64,000 nucleotides of DNA from Conus ventricosus (GCA_018398815.1 CM031622.1:25114328-25178327); one strand, 5' to 3'; shown: positions 47,762 to 62,475, counted from the stretch's first letter. Notes: generated by a model from the sequence alone, not told the origin. A program made the numbers and translations.

Positions 47762-48765
<1,004 letters not shown>

Positions 48766-48845
48766 AAAAACAACGGTTCGAGCCAGTGATGGGTGAAAAT
48801 CTGACATGACTGTTTTTCTCTCAGTTCTTCCAGTCTGGGCGATAT

Positions 48846-48900
48846 TATCCTGCCCTGCGCTAAGCGGTCTGCACTCAGACCGTTACCAGCGCGCAGGATA
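48846..48900. repeat. Imperfect hairpin of about 26-nt arms
   Basis: TATCCTGC...CGGTCTG is followed after a short loop by CAGACCG...GCAGGATA. It lies between copy 1 of the Helitron-like element and a SINE-B fragment. Confidence 0.7.
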
Positions 48901-48934
48901 GGCCCTACATGCTGTGTGTATATGTGTCCTCCAT

Positions 48935-49208
48935 CAGCACCGGCCTTCAGGGCCAATCTTCTTAAGGATGGTGATGAGATTGAACGTGTGAGCAAGATGT
49001 TATGTGTGCGTGCACACATGGAACCTGGAAATAGTCTCATGCAATGGACTTTTAGGGAATGGAGTCAGAACCAGTTCTTAGCTCCGAAGGATAAGTCCTC
49101 TGGTAGGCCTACTGTAAATGTCCCAGCAGATATTCAAACCCACAATCCCAAGATCGCTAGAACTGCGAGTCTAGCGTTCTACCAACTGAGCCGGATTCCA
49201 GTCCCTAT
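48935..49208 (-). mobile_element. SINE-B copy, diverged
   Basis: The tRNA-like head lies at the right end (minus strand GGCTCAGTTGGTAGAACGC and GATTGTGGGTTTGAATATC). The body shares ATGGAGTCAGAACCA and the CACATGGAACCT segment (in reverse) with the copies in gene 2. It separates the two Helitron-like copies. Confidence 0.65.
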
Positions 49209-49216
49209 TTAGAATT

Positions 49217-50437
49217 AACAAGATGGAAAGCATATAAACGTACTCCCAGTTTATCCTGAATACGTGTGAGATATTCCATAAAGAGGAAAAACCGTCTTCA
49301 GCTGGTGTAACCGATAGTAATGGCTATCTGGTAAACATCGGCCATCATCTGTGACCTATGAGGAACATACTTACAAATTTTCAGAAAGATAGGCCAAGAA
49401 CTTTCTGAGATTTTCCATAAAGAAGAAAACCATTATGGGTCATTAGTAACGGCTATAACGGTAAACTAAACATCGCGCATCATCCGTGACCCATAAAGAA
49501 CATACCTACAAATTTTCAGAAAGATCGGCCACGTACTTTCTGAGATATTCCATGAAGAAAAAAACGTTAGGGGCCGTTATAGCCGTTAGTAACGGCTATA
49601 ACGGTAAACTAGAACATCGGGCATCATCCGTGACCCATAATGAACATACCTACAAATTTTCAGAAAGATCGGCCACGTACTTTCTGAGATATTCCATAAA
49701 GAAGAAAAACCGTTAGGGGTCGTTATAGCCGTTAGTAACGGCTACAACGGTAAACTAAAACATCAGGCATCATGCGTCGCCCGTAATGAACATACCTACA
49801 AATTTTCAGAAAGATCGGCCAAGTACTTTCTGAGGTATTCCATAGAGAAGAAAAACCGTTATGGGCAGTTATAGCCGTTAGTAACGACTATAACAGTAAA
49901 CTAAAACATCAGGTATAATCCTTTATCCATAATGAACATGCTTACACATTTTCAGAAAGATTGACGAAGTGCTTTCTGAGATATTCTATAAAGAAGAAAA
50001 TCCGTTATGGGCCGTTATAGCCGTTAGTAACGGCTATAACGGCAAACTAAAACATCGGGCATCATCCATAACCCATTGTGAACATACCTGCTAATTTTCA
50101 GAAAGATCGGCCATGTACTTTCTGGGATGTTCCATAAAGAAGAAAAACCATTACAGGCCGTTACAGCAGTTAGTAATGGTGTAACGGTAAACCAAAACAT
50201 GGGGCATCATCCGTGACCCATAATGAACATTCCTGCTAATTTTCACAAAGATCGGCCAAGTACTTTCTGAGATATTCCATAAAGAAGAGAAACCGTTACA
50301 GGCCGTTACAGCCGTTAGTAACGGCTATAACAGAAAATAAAACATCGGGCATTATTCGTGACCCATAATGAACATACCTGCTAATTTTCACAAAGATTGG
50401 CCAACTACTGCGCGCGCAGACAGACAGACAGACAGAC

Positions 50438-50485
<48 letters not shown>

Positions 50486-50538
50486 TGGTGCCCATCCTTC
50501 TTCTTCCCATCGCTCTAACGTTCCCTGATCTGAATCCC
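49217..50538 (+). mobile_element. Helitron-like (DINE-1/'pearl'-type) element, copy 2
   Basis: The same left flank as copy 1 (GTACTCCCAGTT at 49240-49251), then eight tandem units starting at 49337, 49472, 49616, 49762, 49908, 50054, 50199 and 50344 (mostly 144-146 bp). It then carries a microsatellite of a different motif, (GACA)n then (GA)n at 50416-50482, and a decayed right flank (CCCATCGCTCTAACGTTCCC). The terminal hairpin is lost. Most units contain the palindrome AGCCGTTAGTAACGGCT. Confidence 0.65.
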
Positions 50539-51280
50539 AATATCACCCACTTAACTACCACTCGTTGCCTTGAACACAGCCTTGAGTTGCTGAGCTGTCA
50601 GCCTTCGGCGTGGTTTGAACGAACACACCATCCAGTAGTCTGCAGGTACTGAAACACGCGGATCCTTTGGGAGAGAGAAAGCAAATAGGATAGATGGACC
50701 TCTTGAACAAGAAGTCACGGATCGATCGACGCGTGGTGGACATCTGATAAATACTCACGTATTGCCAAATGCTTATCGACGATTCTGTATGAATGCTGAG
50801 AGAGAGAGAGAGAGAGAGGGAGAGAGAATGTTTTATTTTATTTTATTATGGTAAAAGTATTGGCTTAGTTAGCCATTTTTCATACTTGCCGTTACTACTC
50901 TACGAAGCTGATACTAAATGATACAATGTATGTATCAACACATTGATTACACAAACAGCTGAAGCCAAACAAACAAACAATCAAGCCAAACAAACAAACA
51001 ATAAAACCACCACCAAGATCAAGAAGCAAGTGCGGACATCATCAATGAAATAAGGAAACGGGAAAAAAAAAAGCAATTTCAAGTTCAACGAGAGAGAGGA
51101 GGGGGAGCTGGGGGTGGTGGGGGGGGGGGGGGGGGGGGGCGGAGAATGCGCGGAGGAAGGGGGCAGGAGGCTGTAGGTTGTGCAGCCAGTGGTTGTTTGG
51201 GCGGCACAGATGGGGTCAGAGGACTAACTGACGACATTGATCCACCTGAGCAATACCTTAAGATGGGCGTGAACACGGTA

Positions 51281-51312
<32 letters not shown>
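50539..51312. other. Non-coding stretch with simple repeats
   Basis: (GA)n at 50800-50826, a 22-bp duplication AAGCCAAACAAACAAACAAT at about 50962-51002, a G-rich run including G21 at 51119-51139, and (TG)n at 51284-51314. No gene is recognised. Confidence 0.5.
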
Positions 51313-51316
<4 letters not shown>

Positions 51317-51392
51317 GGCGCTACCGGGATTCGAACTAGCGACCTTGCGATGTCTGCAAACTCAGTGAACCACCGTGCCACTCAGATAAATA
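51313..51392 (-). mobile_element. SINE head (tRNA-like) beside (TG)n
   Basis: On the minus strand TGGCACGGTGGTTCACTG (A-box region) and GGTCGCTAGTTCGAATCC (B box) run straight into (CA)n. The body has been lost or is the microsatellite. It lies about 200 bp upstream of gene 4. Confidence 0.55.
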
Positions 51393-51587
51393 GGGGTAAC
51401 GATCGGCCCAGTTTTCAAGCTGTTCCCCTGTCTCAATTTGGACCAGTCCACCCACACCTGTATGGTGACCCACTTTGACGCTTCCGAGGATTGCCGAGAA
51501 TCACCGAACACCTCGCGGAAGTGAAGGTTGACAACTTGAAATGACAACGCCAGAGTAAGAAATAGTTGGTCCAGACGAACACTGACC

Positions 51588-54389
51588 ATGGGGAGAGTGG
51601 TAGCTCTCGTCGGGTGTTTCTTTGTGGCTGCTGCCATCGGGTGCATGTTGCTGGCCTTCGCCAGTCCCTACTGGGTGGAGTCTTTCGGAGAGTTTACAGG
51701 GAATCAGTTTGTGAAAGCTGGACTTTGGGAGTTTTGCTTCAACGACTATACTTTCTACAAAGATCACAACGGTAAACGGTACCTGGGATGTTTCTACATC
51801 TTCTCCGACACCATCAGGCCCCTCTGGGAGTGGCTGTCTCCACGTAAGTAGAAATGGGAGAAAACACTGTTTCATTATAAAAAAAATTTTTTTTAATGTG
51901 TGTCTAAGTGGAGACAGGAGAAGTTGTCAACACACCTGTATGATCGGAAGATCAGAGGCAGGTGACAAACGCGGAAGCGCTTCTAAATATGGCGACCGGA
52001 AATTGAAGTGGTGAGACAGAAAGTGTTCCAAACACTTCTGAAAAACAAGCACAGAAGAATTAGATTGTAAATCCAGGCCTACGTAAGTCATTTTACATAT
52101 TCTACAATCTCAAATGTATGTGGACCGGATGGGATTGTTTAGCACAGCCAGACAGACTTGAAACTGGGTAAGAAGAAGAATCCTGGTATACACCTTTCAC
52201 TAGTTTCAGTAAACTGTACTCGCACGTGCACCAGGACGACACAGATTCCTAAGCAGTTTCTTGATTGGCGCTGACGTGAAGTGTAACCATTCTGTTTGTG
52301 AGAGCACCAGTCAGTTTCATTACGTTGACCAGAAGGGGTGTCGCCTCAAAAACTAATTCACAAGCGTAATGTGACAGTTCCTTCATGCATGTCTGTAACA
52401 TAAGGAAATATTCATTCAGTCAGAGAGTAGCACCCATTTGGAATAAACTAACACCTGATATAAAGCGTGCACCAAATATTAATTCATTTTAAAATCTTAT
52501 CGACAAACATCACACATTTACTGATATTAGGTACGTTTTTGATGGTTAAGATTGAAAAAATAACAATAAAGTCCTATTAAAAAAAAAAAAAAAAAAAAAA
52601 ACTGGGCTCGCTTAAGACCTGACCAAAAACAAATATATGACAATGAAGGGGCATACAAATCTGAAAGGCTATGATGAAGATATTTCATCGCCCCTATTTT
52701 GAACTTGAACTTGAACATGAACAGTTTGAGAAAGACGTCTGTCCCTCATGTAATAAAATCTTCTTTCCAAGTTTTACAGCTTGTTTTTTTTGTTGTTGTT
52801 TTGTTTTGTTTTGTTTTTCTTGGATCCGTAAGAGATTTTATTCATTTTGATTGGTTTAGAATATATATGCCAACAAGCGTGGCGAATGCCAGTCAAAGGT
52901 AAAAACTGTATGAGTTGTATTTCCACCAAATTAGCCTCAGTAATTTGTTCAACGTGTGGTCGGAAAGGAAGTATTGCCACAATTTGCGTAGTGATTGCAT
53001 TTTCCTTAAATCAAAATCTTAACTGAGAAATAATTTACAAATTGTATTACCATTTAGCAGTTGATTTATTGTTTAATCATATATATGGCTTGTTGCAGTT
53101 TCAAGAATAGTAAATATTTCTATTGTAGGCACAAAATACTATTGTCAGCTGTGACAGCAAAGAGCAGAGGAAGATAGATAAGAAAGAGAAAGAGGGAAAG
53201 GAAGAAACTCATTGTCATTCATAGAAGGAAAGGAAGAGAAAATAGCAAAGGAAGAAATTTATAGTCATTCAAAGTCATTTGGCCTCCAGGGTTCGCAATT
53301 GAATGCTGTCAGAAGAGGCAAGCTCACCCTTTCTCAGACGTTTTAAAGGTTATTTTTACCTTTCCCTCAGCTGTTTAAAGGGAAAGTATTCACCCAACTC
53401 ACACCCTCTCCCCATTTTTCCCAATTCTAGGTAAACTATTACATAAAAGGTAGATTACTCAAGTGCACATATACCCAGTGTCTCTCTCTCTCTCTCCTTC
53501 CCTCCCCTCTTCCAAATACTAGGTTAAATACAGTACCAGTGACAGCTGAAGAAAAAAATCAGAAAAGGGAGGGAATACTGTTTGGCATGAACAGCAAAAT
53601 AGGCAAGGTTTGTGTAGGTATAACCTTCCTACGATGTTTATTTTGTGTTTATATTTGACCCTTCACCACAAAGGTTTTTTTGGACCTCAACCATTTTTTT
53701 CCTGGCAGGTATAAGGATCATTGGGAGAACGAGGGAGGGGGGTTGGGGTGGTAATTTAAAAAAAGAAAATGTGAGTAAAAATTGTTTTTGAAGGTGCTGT
53801 TTTATAATTGTCCGTAAATTCAGTTAAGATTTATCAAATGTTTCTGTCAGACTTGAATTTAAACTGAGCATGCCATAATTTCGATCACTCATATAGAAAA
53901 TACTTTCAGTGTTATGCAGCATAAAATGTACATGTATGTAGAAAGTGAAAGTAGCGAAAAAGTACCAGATGTGCTGCATGACTCATTTCATGGTAAAAAG
54001 TCATATAGCATGGTAAAAAGTCATTCCGCACTCTCAGCATTGCCTTACTCCAGAGTCTCAAATGCAAGATGTACCTTTTGTTTCAGCATGGTTCATTGCA
54101 ATGCAAGTGATGGTGAGCCTGGCACTGCTGGTTCAAGTTGTTGATGCTATTTTCCTTGTCCTCTACATTTTCAAGCTCTTCCCAAAGTACCTCAACTCCA
54201 TGGTCCTACTTGGATCTGCAGCTGTTATGTTGTTTGCATGTAAGTGCCAGAGATCCTGTTTGGAGATTAACTCTGAGAAGACAGCTTGTATACATGTGTC
54301 ACTTGGGTGTGTGTGTACACGTGTGTGTCTGCACGTATGTGTATGTGAGTGTATGTACATGTGTGTTTGCATGTATGCGCGCATGCATG

Positions 54390-54459
<70 letters not shown>

Positions 54460-55413
54460 CTTAAGAATGCAGACTTTAAAGAAAGGAAAGACTGTATTGT
54501 TAATGTGCAAGTTGATGATTCAAGTTAACTTACAAAATACAGGATGTGAACCATATTTCACTATTTTTGCACAAAAACACCAAAACAAACCAAAAAATCT
54601 ATGCTGTACCACTAATACTAATCAACAGATTAAATGGTTTCCATGAAATATTCTTAACGTTTTAATTTGTATTTGCTTATAATGTTGGATGTATGAAACA
54701 AAATAGATGTTTGAGAATGATGAATTGTCACAGGCCATTAATATCAAAATTACTGTTAAGAATTTCCAACACCTTGGCTCGACAGAGCAGCATAAGAATG
54801 ATTAGTGAGGACAGGGAGGAGAAAATGGTGAAACAAAAGAAAACGCCTGTTTCATTCACAGTGTTTCTAAAGCTTTGAACTGGTTTAATCAATCAAAACT
54901 TGTATGATCATGTGTGTGTGTATGTTTCTTCTTGTTTCTTGAAAGAATAATAACTTTGATTACGAATATGTCTATTCTGAACATCGTTATTGTACAAATT
55001 TCTTTATTAAACAGTACTTTACCAGAGATATATCATACAGTTTACGTTGTAGCCACAGGAAAAAAAAAGTTCATAAACTGAATCATGGTAAATGAATTTA
55101 AACAAACAAAGTAAGACAGATTTCATTTCATCTGGCGCCTGTTCCATACATCAGCCGAGGCAGCACTTTCAACCTGTAACTTCCCTTTCTGTGCGCAGTG
55201 GTTTGCATCTTCATCGTGCTGATCGTCTTCGGGGTGCAGAAGGAAGATCGTCAGTGGGTCCCACGACCAGACATGAACTACCTGTCCTGGTCCTACGGTC
55301 TGTGCTGTTTATCGGGCTGGGCGTCGCTGTTTGCCGCCATTGCTCTGTACAAAGGGGCCAGGCAAGCTGATGAGGAGTTCAATCCCCCTTACAGCTATCC
55401 TAAACCTGCATGA
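51588..55413 (+). CDS. Gene 4: claudin/PMP22-superfamily four-helix membrane protein
   Basis: Three exons: 51588-51843, 54087-54239 and 55199-55413, giving 207 aa. Both donors are GTAAGT and both acceptors end in CAG. Both introns are phase 1 and exon 2 is 153 nt, as in genes 1 and 3. Helix 1 is about residues 5-24. The first loop has W29, G45-L-W47, C50 and C68; the stretch F-N-D-Y-T-F-Y-K-D and G-K-R-Y before C68 nearly matches gene 1, so these two look closest. Exon 2 starts W-F and holds helix 2 and the beginning of helix 3. Exon 3 has W-V-P-R-P and S-W-S-Y-G-L-C, helix 4, and a short acidic, Tyr/Pro-rich tail. The start ATG has A at -3 and G at +4. No frame damage is seen. The exact function is not determinable from sequence. 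Confidence 0.88.
51844..54086 (+). other. Intron 1 of gene 4
   Basis: No nested gene is recognised. It contains an A23 run at 52579-52601 and an AT-rich second half; a paired AGGAAAGGAAGA-type purine stretch lies at about 53160-53270. Confidence 0.6.
54391..54454. repeat. (TG)n microsatellite in gene 4 intron 2
   Basis: About 32 TG units, preceded by an imperfect TG-rich stretch from 54305. Confidence 0.95.
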
Positions 55414-56750
55414 GGACTGGTATGAAGGGGAGCGAAGCAGCTACATAACGTTGTCCTGCCCGCAGCTAAGCATGATGTAAGATGATTCAGCAAAAGGATT
55501 ATTACAGATGTTGATGTAGACTTGTGTAAAGACAGTTTACAGCATAAAAAAAAAGACTGTCAGTGAGTGGTGTTGAAAGACACTGGACACGTTCCAAATG
55601 CCCTCAGAACGATGCAACTTTGTACATTATTTTTTCTTTTATTTCTTGTTTCTGAAAACATGAATATGAGTAATGAGTGAGGATGTATGATGTGAGAGAT
55701 TAGTGTGCATGTTTGTGGAGTGTGGATGTGGGTGTGATATGAAATGTTAGAATGATATTTGATTTTTGTTCTGCTCTTCATAGTTATATAAATCAAAGTT
55801 TTAAACACGAACAGGGAAAAATATTAGGAGGAAAAAGGTGGATGTGTTTTGATTTACATAACTTAGATTAATCTTCACAGACATTTTGATGCCAACCTGA
55901 TTAAAGAAAGATACCATGACTCATTTGCCATCGTGGCATTATATTGTCATGCATACAACACATGTTTTCTAGTGATGTTATCATTAATATCTTCACAATG
56001 GGGGGGGAGGGGGGGGGGGGAACCTGTGCTGTATTCAGAATATGAATGTACTGGGAATTAAGAGAAATTGGACTGCCATGCACATTCATCCTGTGTTGAC
56101 TATGTACATATGACAATTGACATGTAATCTCTCAATGCATGTTTTAACTCCTGAGCTTTTGATATAAACAGATCACTGTACCATACACAGATTCATGAAA
56201 CAATAGGTGTAAAGTACACTCAGTATCCATTTTTGGAGGAGTAATTGGTTTGCCTGGATCTGAAGGAAATGATGCTGTCCCACATCAAAGAAGACACGAC
56301 AATTATTGCATGCAACAGGTTGACTTTGTGTCGCTCATGTTTTCATAAGGAGGTGCAGATAAGGCCCCTTCACTGATGAGCTTTGTGTCCAATCGGAGTC
56401 GGTTTGCAAGATGGCAGCATAGCCTTCCCACCCCCAGTAATCCACCCCACGCAACTCCATCCCCTCTTCTTCTCCACCCCCCTCCCCCCTCTCCCTCTGA
56501 CTTTTGATGCCCGCCATCATTGTACTGATGCCAGCTCCTGCTCTCCAGGGAATAATATATAGGACTTCTTTTTTAATCATCATTTTATCTTGGAACCTTT
56601 TATTATTTCAGTTTAGAGTTTGGATGCAAAGAGTCATTTCATTGGACCCTGTTTTAGCATTGGTCAAGGGGGAGAGAAAGGGAGAACGTAGAAGGTGCGT
56701 TCTTTTATAGTATGAAAATGAATGCATGTGTGCTCGCAAATGCAGTCACA
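55414..56750. other. Downstream of gene 4
   Basis: Likely includes the 3' UTR. No further exon is recognised. A G-rich run lies at 56000-56020. Confidence 0.4.
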
Positions 56751-56751
56751 T

Positions 56752-56813
<62 letters not shown>

Positions 56814-56910
56814 CCTATCTCTGTCTATCACACGCTCTCTTTGACTCGTGCTCTCTCCCTTTACACAGGAAAAATGAACAAGTGAATATCAACACTCAGG
56901 GATCCACGTG

Positions 56911-56966
<56 letters not shown>

Positions 56967-57069
56967 ACACACACACACACACACCACACACACACACACA
57001 CACACCACACACAACACACAACCACACACACACACACGCACACACACGCACACACACACACACACACAC

Positions 57070-57129
<60 letters not shown>
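56752..57129. repeat. (CT)n then long (CA)n microsatellites
   Basis: (CT)n at 56752-56811 and an interrupted (CA)n of over 200 bp at 56917-57129. Confidence 0.95.
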
Positions 57130-57133
<4 letters not shown>

Positions 57134-59460
57134 GACTGATTCACAGTCTCTTTTCTGTCTAAAGCAGGAATGGTCCAAAGCCTGTCGTTTGGTAGAACAC
57201 ATGATAAAACAGTTTTGGATTTTAAGATGTGTATTCAGCTAGTGTACAAAAGGTCAACAGTGTTGGTGGTTTTGTGTCATTCTGTATTTCACTTCAATCT
57301 TTCTTTTCTTTTTAAGAGATCTTTTTATTAACTTCAGTGCCTTTTCTTACTCTCTTGTACAATCATCCCCTCCATGTCCTTACTCATTGTATAAGCGCTT
57401 TTATTCTTATACGTCTTATCAATAGGTATACCCATGTGAATATGTGTATTGATTTTTCTATTTCCAAAGATATACAAAATTTTTTAAGGAAATCAAGGTG
57501 TGTTTTGATTTTGTGTTAGCAATAGGTTTTGCTTTCCTTTATTCTTTCCATTGTATGCTTGTTTAGACATAAGGTCAAGAATTGTGTTTTGCCAAGCAAA
57601 TTACAGAAAGAAACATATTTTGTAAACAATAATGTTTTAGTTTTTGTTTTAAAGAAATATTTTGGCTGCCTTAAACTGTTTTATTTTTTAGTATAGTTAG
57701 TATGATTTGTGAAAGTAATTTTTGTTTGTATGATGTGCGTTATGCAATTTAAGTATGACACTCTTCAGATGAGAGCAAACTGCTTGGCTTTCTTAAGTAA
57801 TCATTTAATATGAATAATGTTGACATGATTAAAGACAGTTTTAATTTTTCTTTCTTTTTCTTTCTCTGTTTAGTTATATGAATGTAGTGAATTTAGTGAG
57901 AATGTGTGTGTGAGAGAGAACTTCATACTATAGTATAACGTTGAACAGTCTCAACCTTGTTTCCTTACAAATATTTTTTGTTCACTGTGGTTGATCCAGC
58001 TCCTCTTGTAGTAAACACTGCATTTCTTCGTAGACATCGACAGATTTCTATTGGTGTAGACAACTGGCTCATCCCTGAAACTGGAATGCGGTTACCTAAA
58101 TGGTGGAATTTAAGTGTCGCCAATAGTGAACCATGGAAGCTTTAAGGGACGGAGAAGTAACATTCTCATTCACTTCTGTTTGCACTTACAAAATAATTGT
58201 GTACATGCACTTTAGTGTACTCATCGATGACATGTCCTTTGGACGATGTCCAGATTAAGATTATATCTCGATTAAACATGCAGGAATCCGAAACTAAGCT
58301 AATGCCACCTTTTACTTTGGGTCAGTTGTACTGAATTGACTATTCAGTCTAATTGTTGAATTACGACCATCTTTTACAAAACTTCATTTCTGGCACAGAA
58401 GGCTCTAATAAATAAAATTTCAATAACTGATGAGTAATGAATATGGATGAAGTTGTCATAGATTGTGATTGTGATCCGGTTAGTCTGTGTTCAGAATGTG
58501 ACACAGATGTATACCCTTTCCCCTGATTAGAAATGATCATCTACCTTGAAACAACCAGATCCTCATTCATCCGACAACTTTGCACATTCAAGCTGAAAAA
58601 ATGATAAATCAACGTACAGTGATCTGTCACATATCCGAATCAAGACTGTGCTCAGTTTGAATTATCTTCTCAAGTGTTTGTTTGTCAAACTCAACTATTT
58701 ATTTTCCCAAGTATTCATTTGTCTAATTATTGATTTATTTGTCCCAAATATTTGTCCAAATTAAATGAATCTTGTGACACAAGATGATAAATCGAAACCA
58801 TACAGTGATTTTTATTACCAAATAATGGGAGATTTCAAATGTTACTGCCGATAGCAAATAAACTCCACAACACTCCAAGAACTAGATCAAATTATGAAGG
58901 AAAGTCACCAGGAAATGAACCAAGAAAATAAAACATGTATACCACAAAATGAGGTGCAACACATTTCAGCTGTTATAGTGTGCACTTTTGTGTGTGTCTG
59001 ACGCTAATGGTATGCCATACCAGGGCCCGCCAGCACTCAGCAGCTGTGGCATCATACTCCATGCTCAGATGGCGATGGTGTAACCGTTGTCACACAACAT
59101 ACCCAGTCTATCAGGTGATGATCAAATTATTATTGTTCAGGCTTAAACTTGGTTTGTTAGTTTGATTTAGGTGTTTGGGATGGGTAAGCAGGTGTTAAAT
59201 TCAATTTTCCCCTTTGGGTTCCTGACACGACGAGGTAGCTTGGTGTGGCAGCACTGATAAAAGCACTTGTCTGAATTACCTAGGCGTAAAGGGGTGTGTG
59301 CAGCTATGTGAATCCCAATAAGAAAAAAACAAAAAACAAACAAACAAAAAAACAAATACTTTTATTATGTGGCCCACCTGTCGTCAAGAGAGTGAGTTCA
59401 CACCAATGAATTCTTCCAAGGGCGACACCCCCTCCCTTTAAAAAAAAGGAGAGAAAAAAA
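57130..59460. other. Non-coding stretch
   Basis: AT-rich, with no gene, RNA or repeat family recognised. The 62-residue ORF at 57957-58145 resembles nothing I know. Confidence 0.35.
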
Positions 59461-60792
59461 GGGGGGGGGGGGGGGTTAAAAGAAAGTAAGAAGTATGAGT
59501 CAGCCGCTTTTTTTCTTCACAGCGTCGGCAGTGGAATTTAACAGCTTTTATTTTCACTGACCACTTTCAGACTGAGTGGAAGGAGAAATGAAAACATCAA
59601 AGATGAAGGAGAAATATCCAGTAACCAGAAAACAGTTTCAACAAATTAATGCCAACGGCAATACACTGGGAGTGTTATTCAATTCAGTTCAGCTGCATTT
59701 GGTAGTATCGCCCGTTCCGACGTCTGGCCTCTGTGGTTGCTAAATCAAGAGAGAGAGAGAGAGAGAGAGAGAAGAAGAAAGAAAAAAATTGACGAGACAC
59801 ACTAACAAAGTGGGCAGAAACAGGATCCTTAGCTTGACTTCACTGGTATTTGAAAGATAATCAAAACACTGGTAACAATAATTTAGAAACAGAGGGGGTT
59901 AGTTACCGCCAAGGACATGGGAAACAAAGTGCAGGACAAAACACAATGAGGTCGCTCTTGGGTCTTCTTCAGGCAAAAACAAATAACAGTTAGGACGGTG
60001 AAAATGAAGAACGACAAAAACACTTATCTTCTCACTTTCGGCCATTTTGATCATGCTAAATTTTGCTTCATTTTCCGCCCTCAGTCACTTCGTTTTGAAA
60101 CTAACTGGTAACCATATTTTTTCACATTGAACCGTCCAATTTCCAACAGCTTAACGGTAACGGAACGACAGTCTAACTGTTCCATCCATGCATGAATCAA
60201 TCTATGTGCAACAAACATAACCCCCCCCCCCCACACACACACACACACACACACACTGCCTCACACGTCTTGTGTGTGGTTTCTCAAAGAATGGAAAAAG
60301 CTAAAAGATGGGGGAAAAAAACAAACAAACCGGCAAACCAACCAACAAACAAAACTAAACAAACGCATACACGCACACAAAGCAAAACAAATAAAACAAG
60401 CTAAAACACACACACACACACACACGCGCGCGCGCGAGCGCGCGCGCACACACCAAGTCTTTTATTAAACAAGAAGGGGAATGTGTTCAGAAAAGATGTT
60501 CACTTGACCGGTCTTGATCACAGTTTGACCTTAACTGATCGAGGTCTGATGAAAATGATTTTCTTTCTTTCTTTATTTTTAAAAATATAATCTAAGTGTG
60601 GACAAAGACGAAATAGATGCTGGGGAAAATAAAAACGCGAACAAAACCCCAAGTCCTTTCAATGGGAAGGAGAACATGTGTGATAAAACATTGAGGTCTT
60701 GAAAATCGCTAATTCTAAGGTGAACTGTGGGGAGTTTCGAAGCGAAACAGAAACTTTTGATTATCAATAATCTACCTCTCTGAAAATATTGA
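59461..60792. other. Non-coding stretch with simple repeats
   Basis: G15 at 59461-59475, (GA)n at 59750-59772, (CA)n at 60232-60255, and a (CA)n/(CG)n tract at 60406-60452 whose alternating purine-pyrimidine sequence could adopt Z-DNA. Confidence 0.5.
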
Positions 60793-62000
60793 AAGTTTGT
60801 ACGGACTGTACGCACCGGCAATAAACGTGATAGGCAGGTGAGAAAGAGGGAGGGAAAGTATTAAGTTTTACTGACTGTATGTACTACTGATTGTCAGGGT
60901 AGGAAAGGGAGTGAGAGGGAGGGTAACTGTTAAGTTTTTACGGATTGTATGTAAACCTCCCTTCTTCCTACTGTAAAGAAACGCACAAGGGGAGATCGGG
61001 TTCGGGAGAAAGTTGGACTAGGTTCATCCAAAAAAGACAAATGAGTCAGGCCCAGTGAAAATTTTCTTTCTTTTAATTTGGTCTAAGCTTTTTGTCCATA
61101 AAAATGGCTGGTGACAATGCCAAACAAAAAGGAAATAGATGGTAAAACAAAAAAAGAGAAGGTAATGAAAAAGATAAAGGGCTCTAGCAACCGTGGCATT
61201 TCTGGTGCCATCAGAACACCATCACCACACTTCACGGACTAAGGTGTAAGCTTAGTCCTCTCCGTTTGAGATTTGGGGCTTGACTGAATAACTCCGTAAC
61301 TTCCAGAGCACCCACGCTTCCCCTAGCGTCACCTAGGGACGCCATCTGTCAGATCCCTACGCCTCATGAATAAGGGTCTTACATGTTTAACTGCAACTAT
61401 TAACCACAAACTTAATATCACCTACATGTCCCTCTAACCTAAGCATACAACATCTTCTCACACATTGCGTGATCCTAGGTCTCACAAGTATGAAATAAAA
61501 ACTAGTAATCAGAACTATTTCCTTAAAATCTCCCCGCTGAGCAACATCCTAAATAGTAAGCCCTCCCACAACTACTGATCTTCCTCTTACATAATGGGGC
61601 TGGCTTTCCCCGGTCTAGCCGAGAGTATTCCCTCTTTGGAATTTCCGGCCCGTCCCGGTCAGTGCCCACAAAGGGATTCCTCCTTAGATCGCCACACAAC
61701 TGGGCGAACTCATCGGGGGTCCTCAGACTACCTGCCTCGGTTAATCTAAACATCAACCATGGCACTCCTTAGTGGAAGCACACAAGAATCTCTGGTACAC
61801 CATAGGTGGTGTACATGTACATATCGCCAATGGACATGATAAGAAGGCTGAATGAGCGGGACGGAATTCTAAAATACTAAGTTGAGTAAGAGGGACGGAA
61901 TTCTGAAATACAAAGTTTGTACGGACTGTAGAACCGCCAATGAACATGATAGGTAGGCCGAGTGGCAAGGGAGGGAACTGCAGGGGAATGCAGAGTGCTG
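60793..62000. repeat. Degenerate repeat around an unclassified insertion
   Basis: Related segments with TTGTACGGACTGTA...CCGGCAATAAACGTGATAGG lie at about 60795-60840 and 61915-61955, with weaker ones at about 60870, 60935 and 61825. Between them, roughly 61020-61790 is unrelated. It carries on the minus strand an 80-codon ORF (61523-61765) with a compact non-repetitive composition (R-L-T-E-A-G-S-L, D-E-F-A-Q-L) that I do not recognise. It may be a mobile-element fragment. Confidence 0.3.
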
Positions 62001-62189
62001 TCGAGGGATGGGGAGGGTGGGAGAGTGAGGTAAAAGACATGCTGAAAAATGTAGCCTGCATACAATAATACAAAGGGGATCTCCAGTAAACTCCGTCCAC
62101 GCTGTGCTGAACCTCCGAAATTCTCTCCCCTGCCCACTGCCTTTTCACAGTTGAGGATGGGGATGAGAATAGTGGTGATGGTGAGTGTG

Positions 62190-62280
62190 TGTGCGTGCGC
62201 GCGCGTGCGCGCGCGTGTGTGTGTGTATGTGTGTGTGCGTGCGTGCGTGCGTGCGTGCGTGCGTGTGTGTGTGTGTGTGG
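62190..62280. repeat. (TG)/(CG)/(TGCG)n microsatellite
   Basis: Alternating purine-pyrimidine tract of TG, CG and GTGC units, with Z-DNA potential. Confidence 0.9.
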
Positions 62281-62423
62281 TGGAAGTGTGGAGGTAGGGT
62301 GTGGCGGCAAGTCAGAGGTTTTACCTCAGCTGGCCAAAATTGGATCGTGTAGACCCATAACGGTTGTCCTGAAGGCCACTGAGAACAGCAGAACTATCAG
62401 CTATCAGCACTAACTGTCGACGA

Positions 62424-62438
62424 CTCTCTCTCCTCTCT

Positions 62439-62475
<37 letters not shown>

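Noticed and set aside
57957..58145. 62-codon ORF
   Set aside because: No similarity, repeat or splice context supports it.
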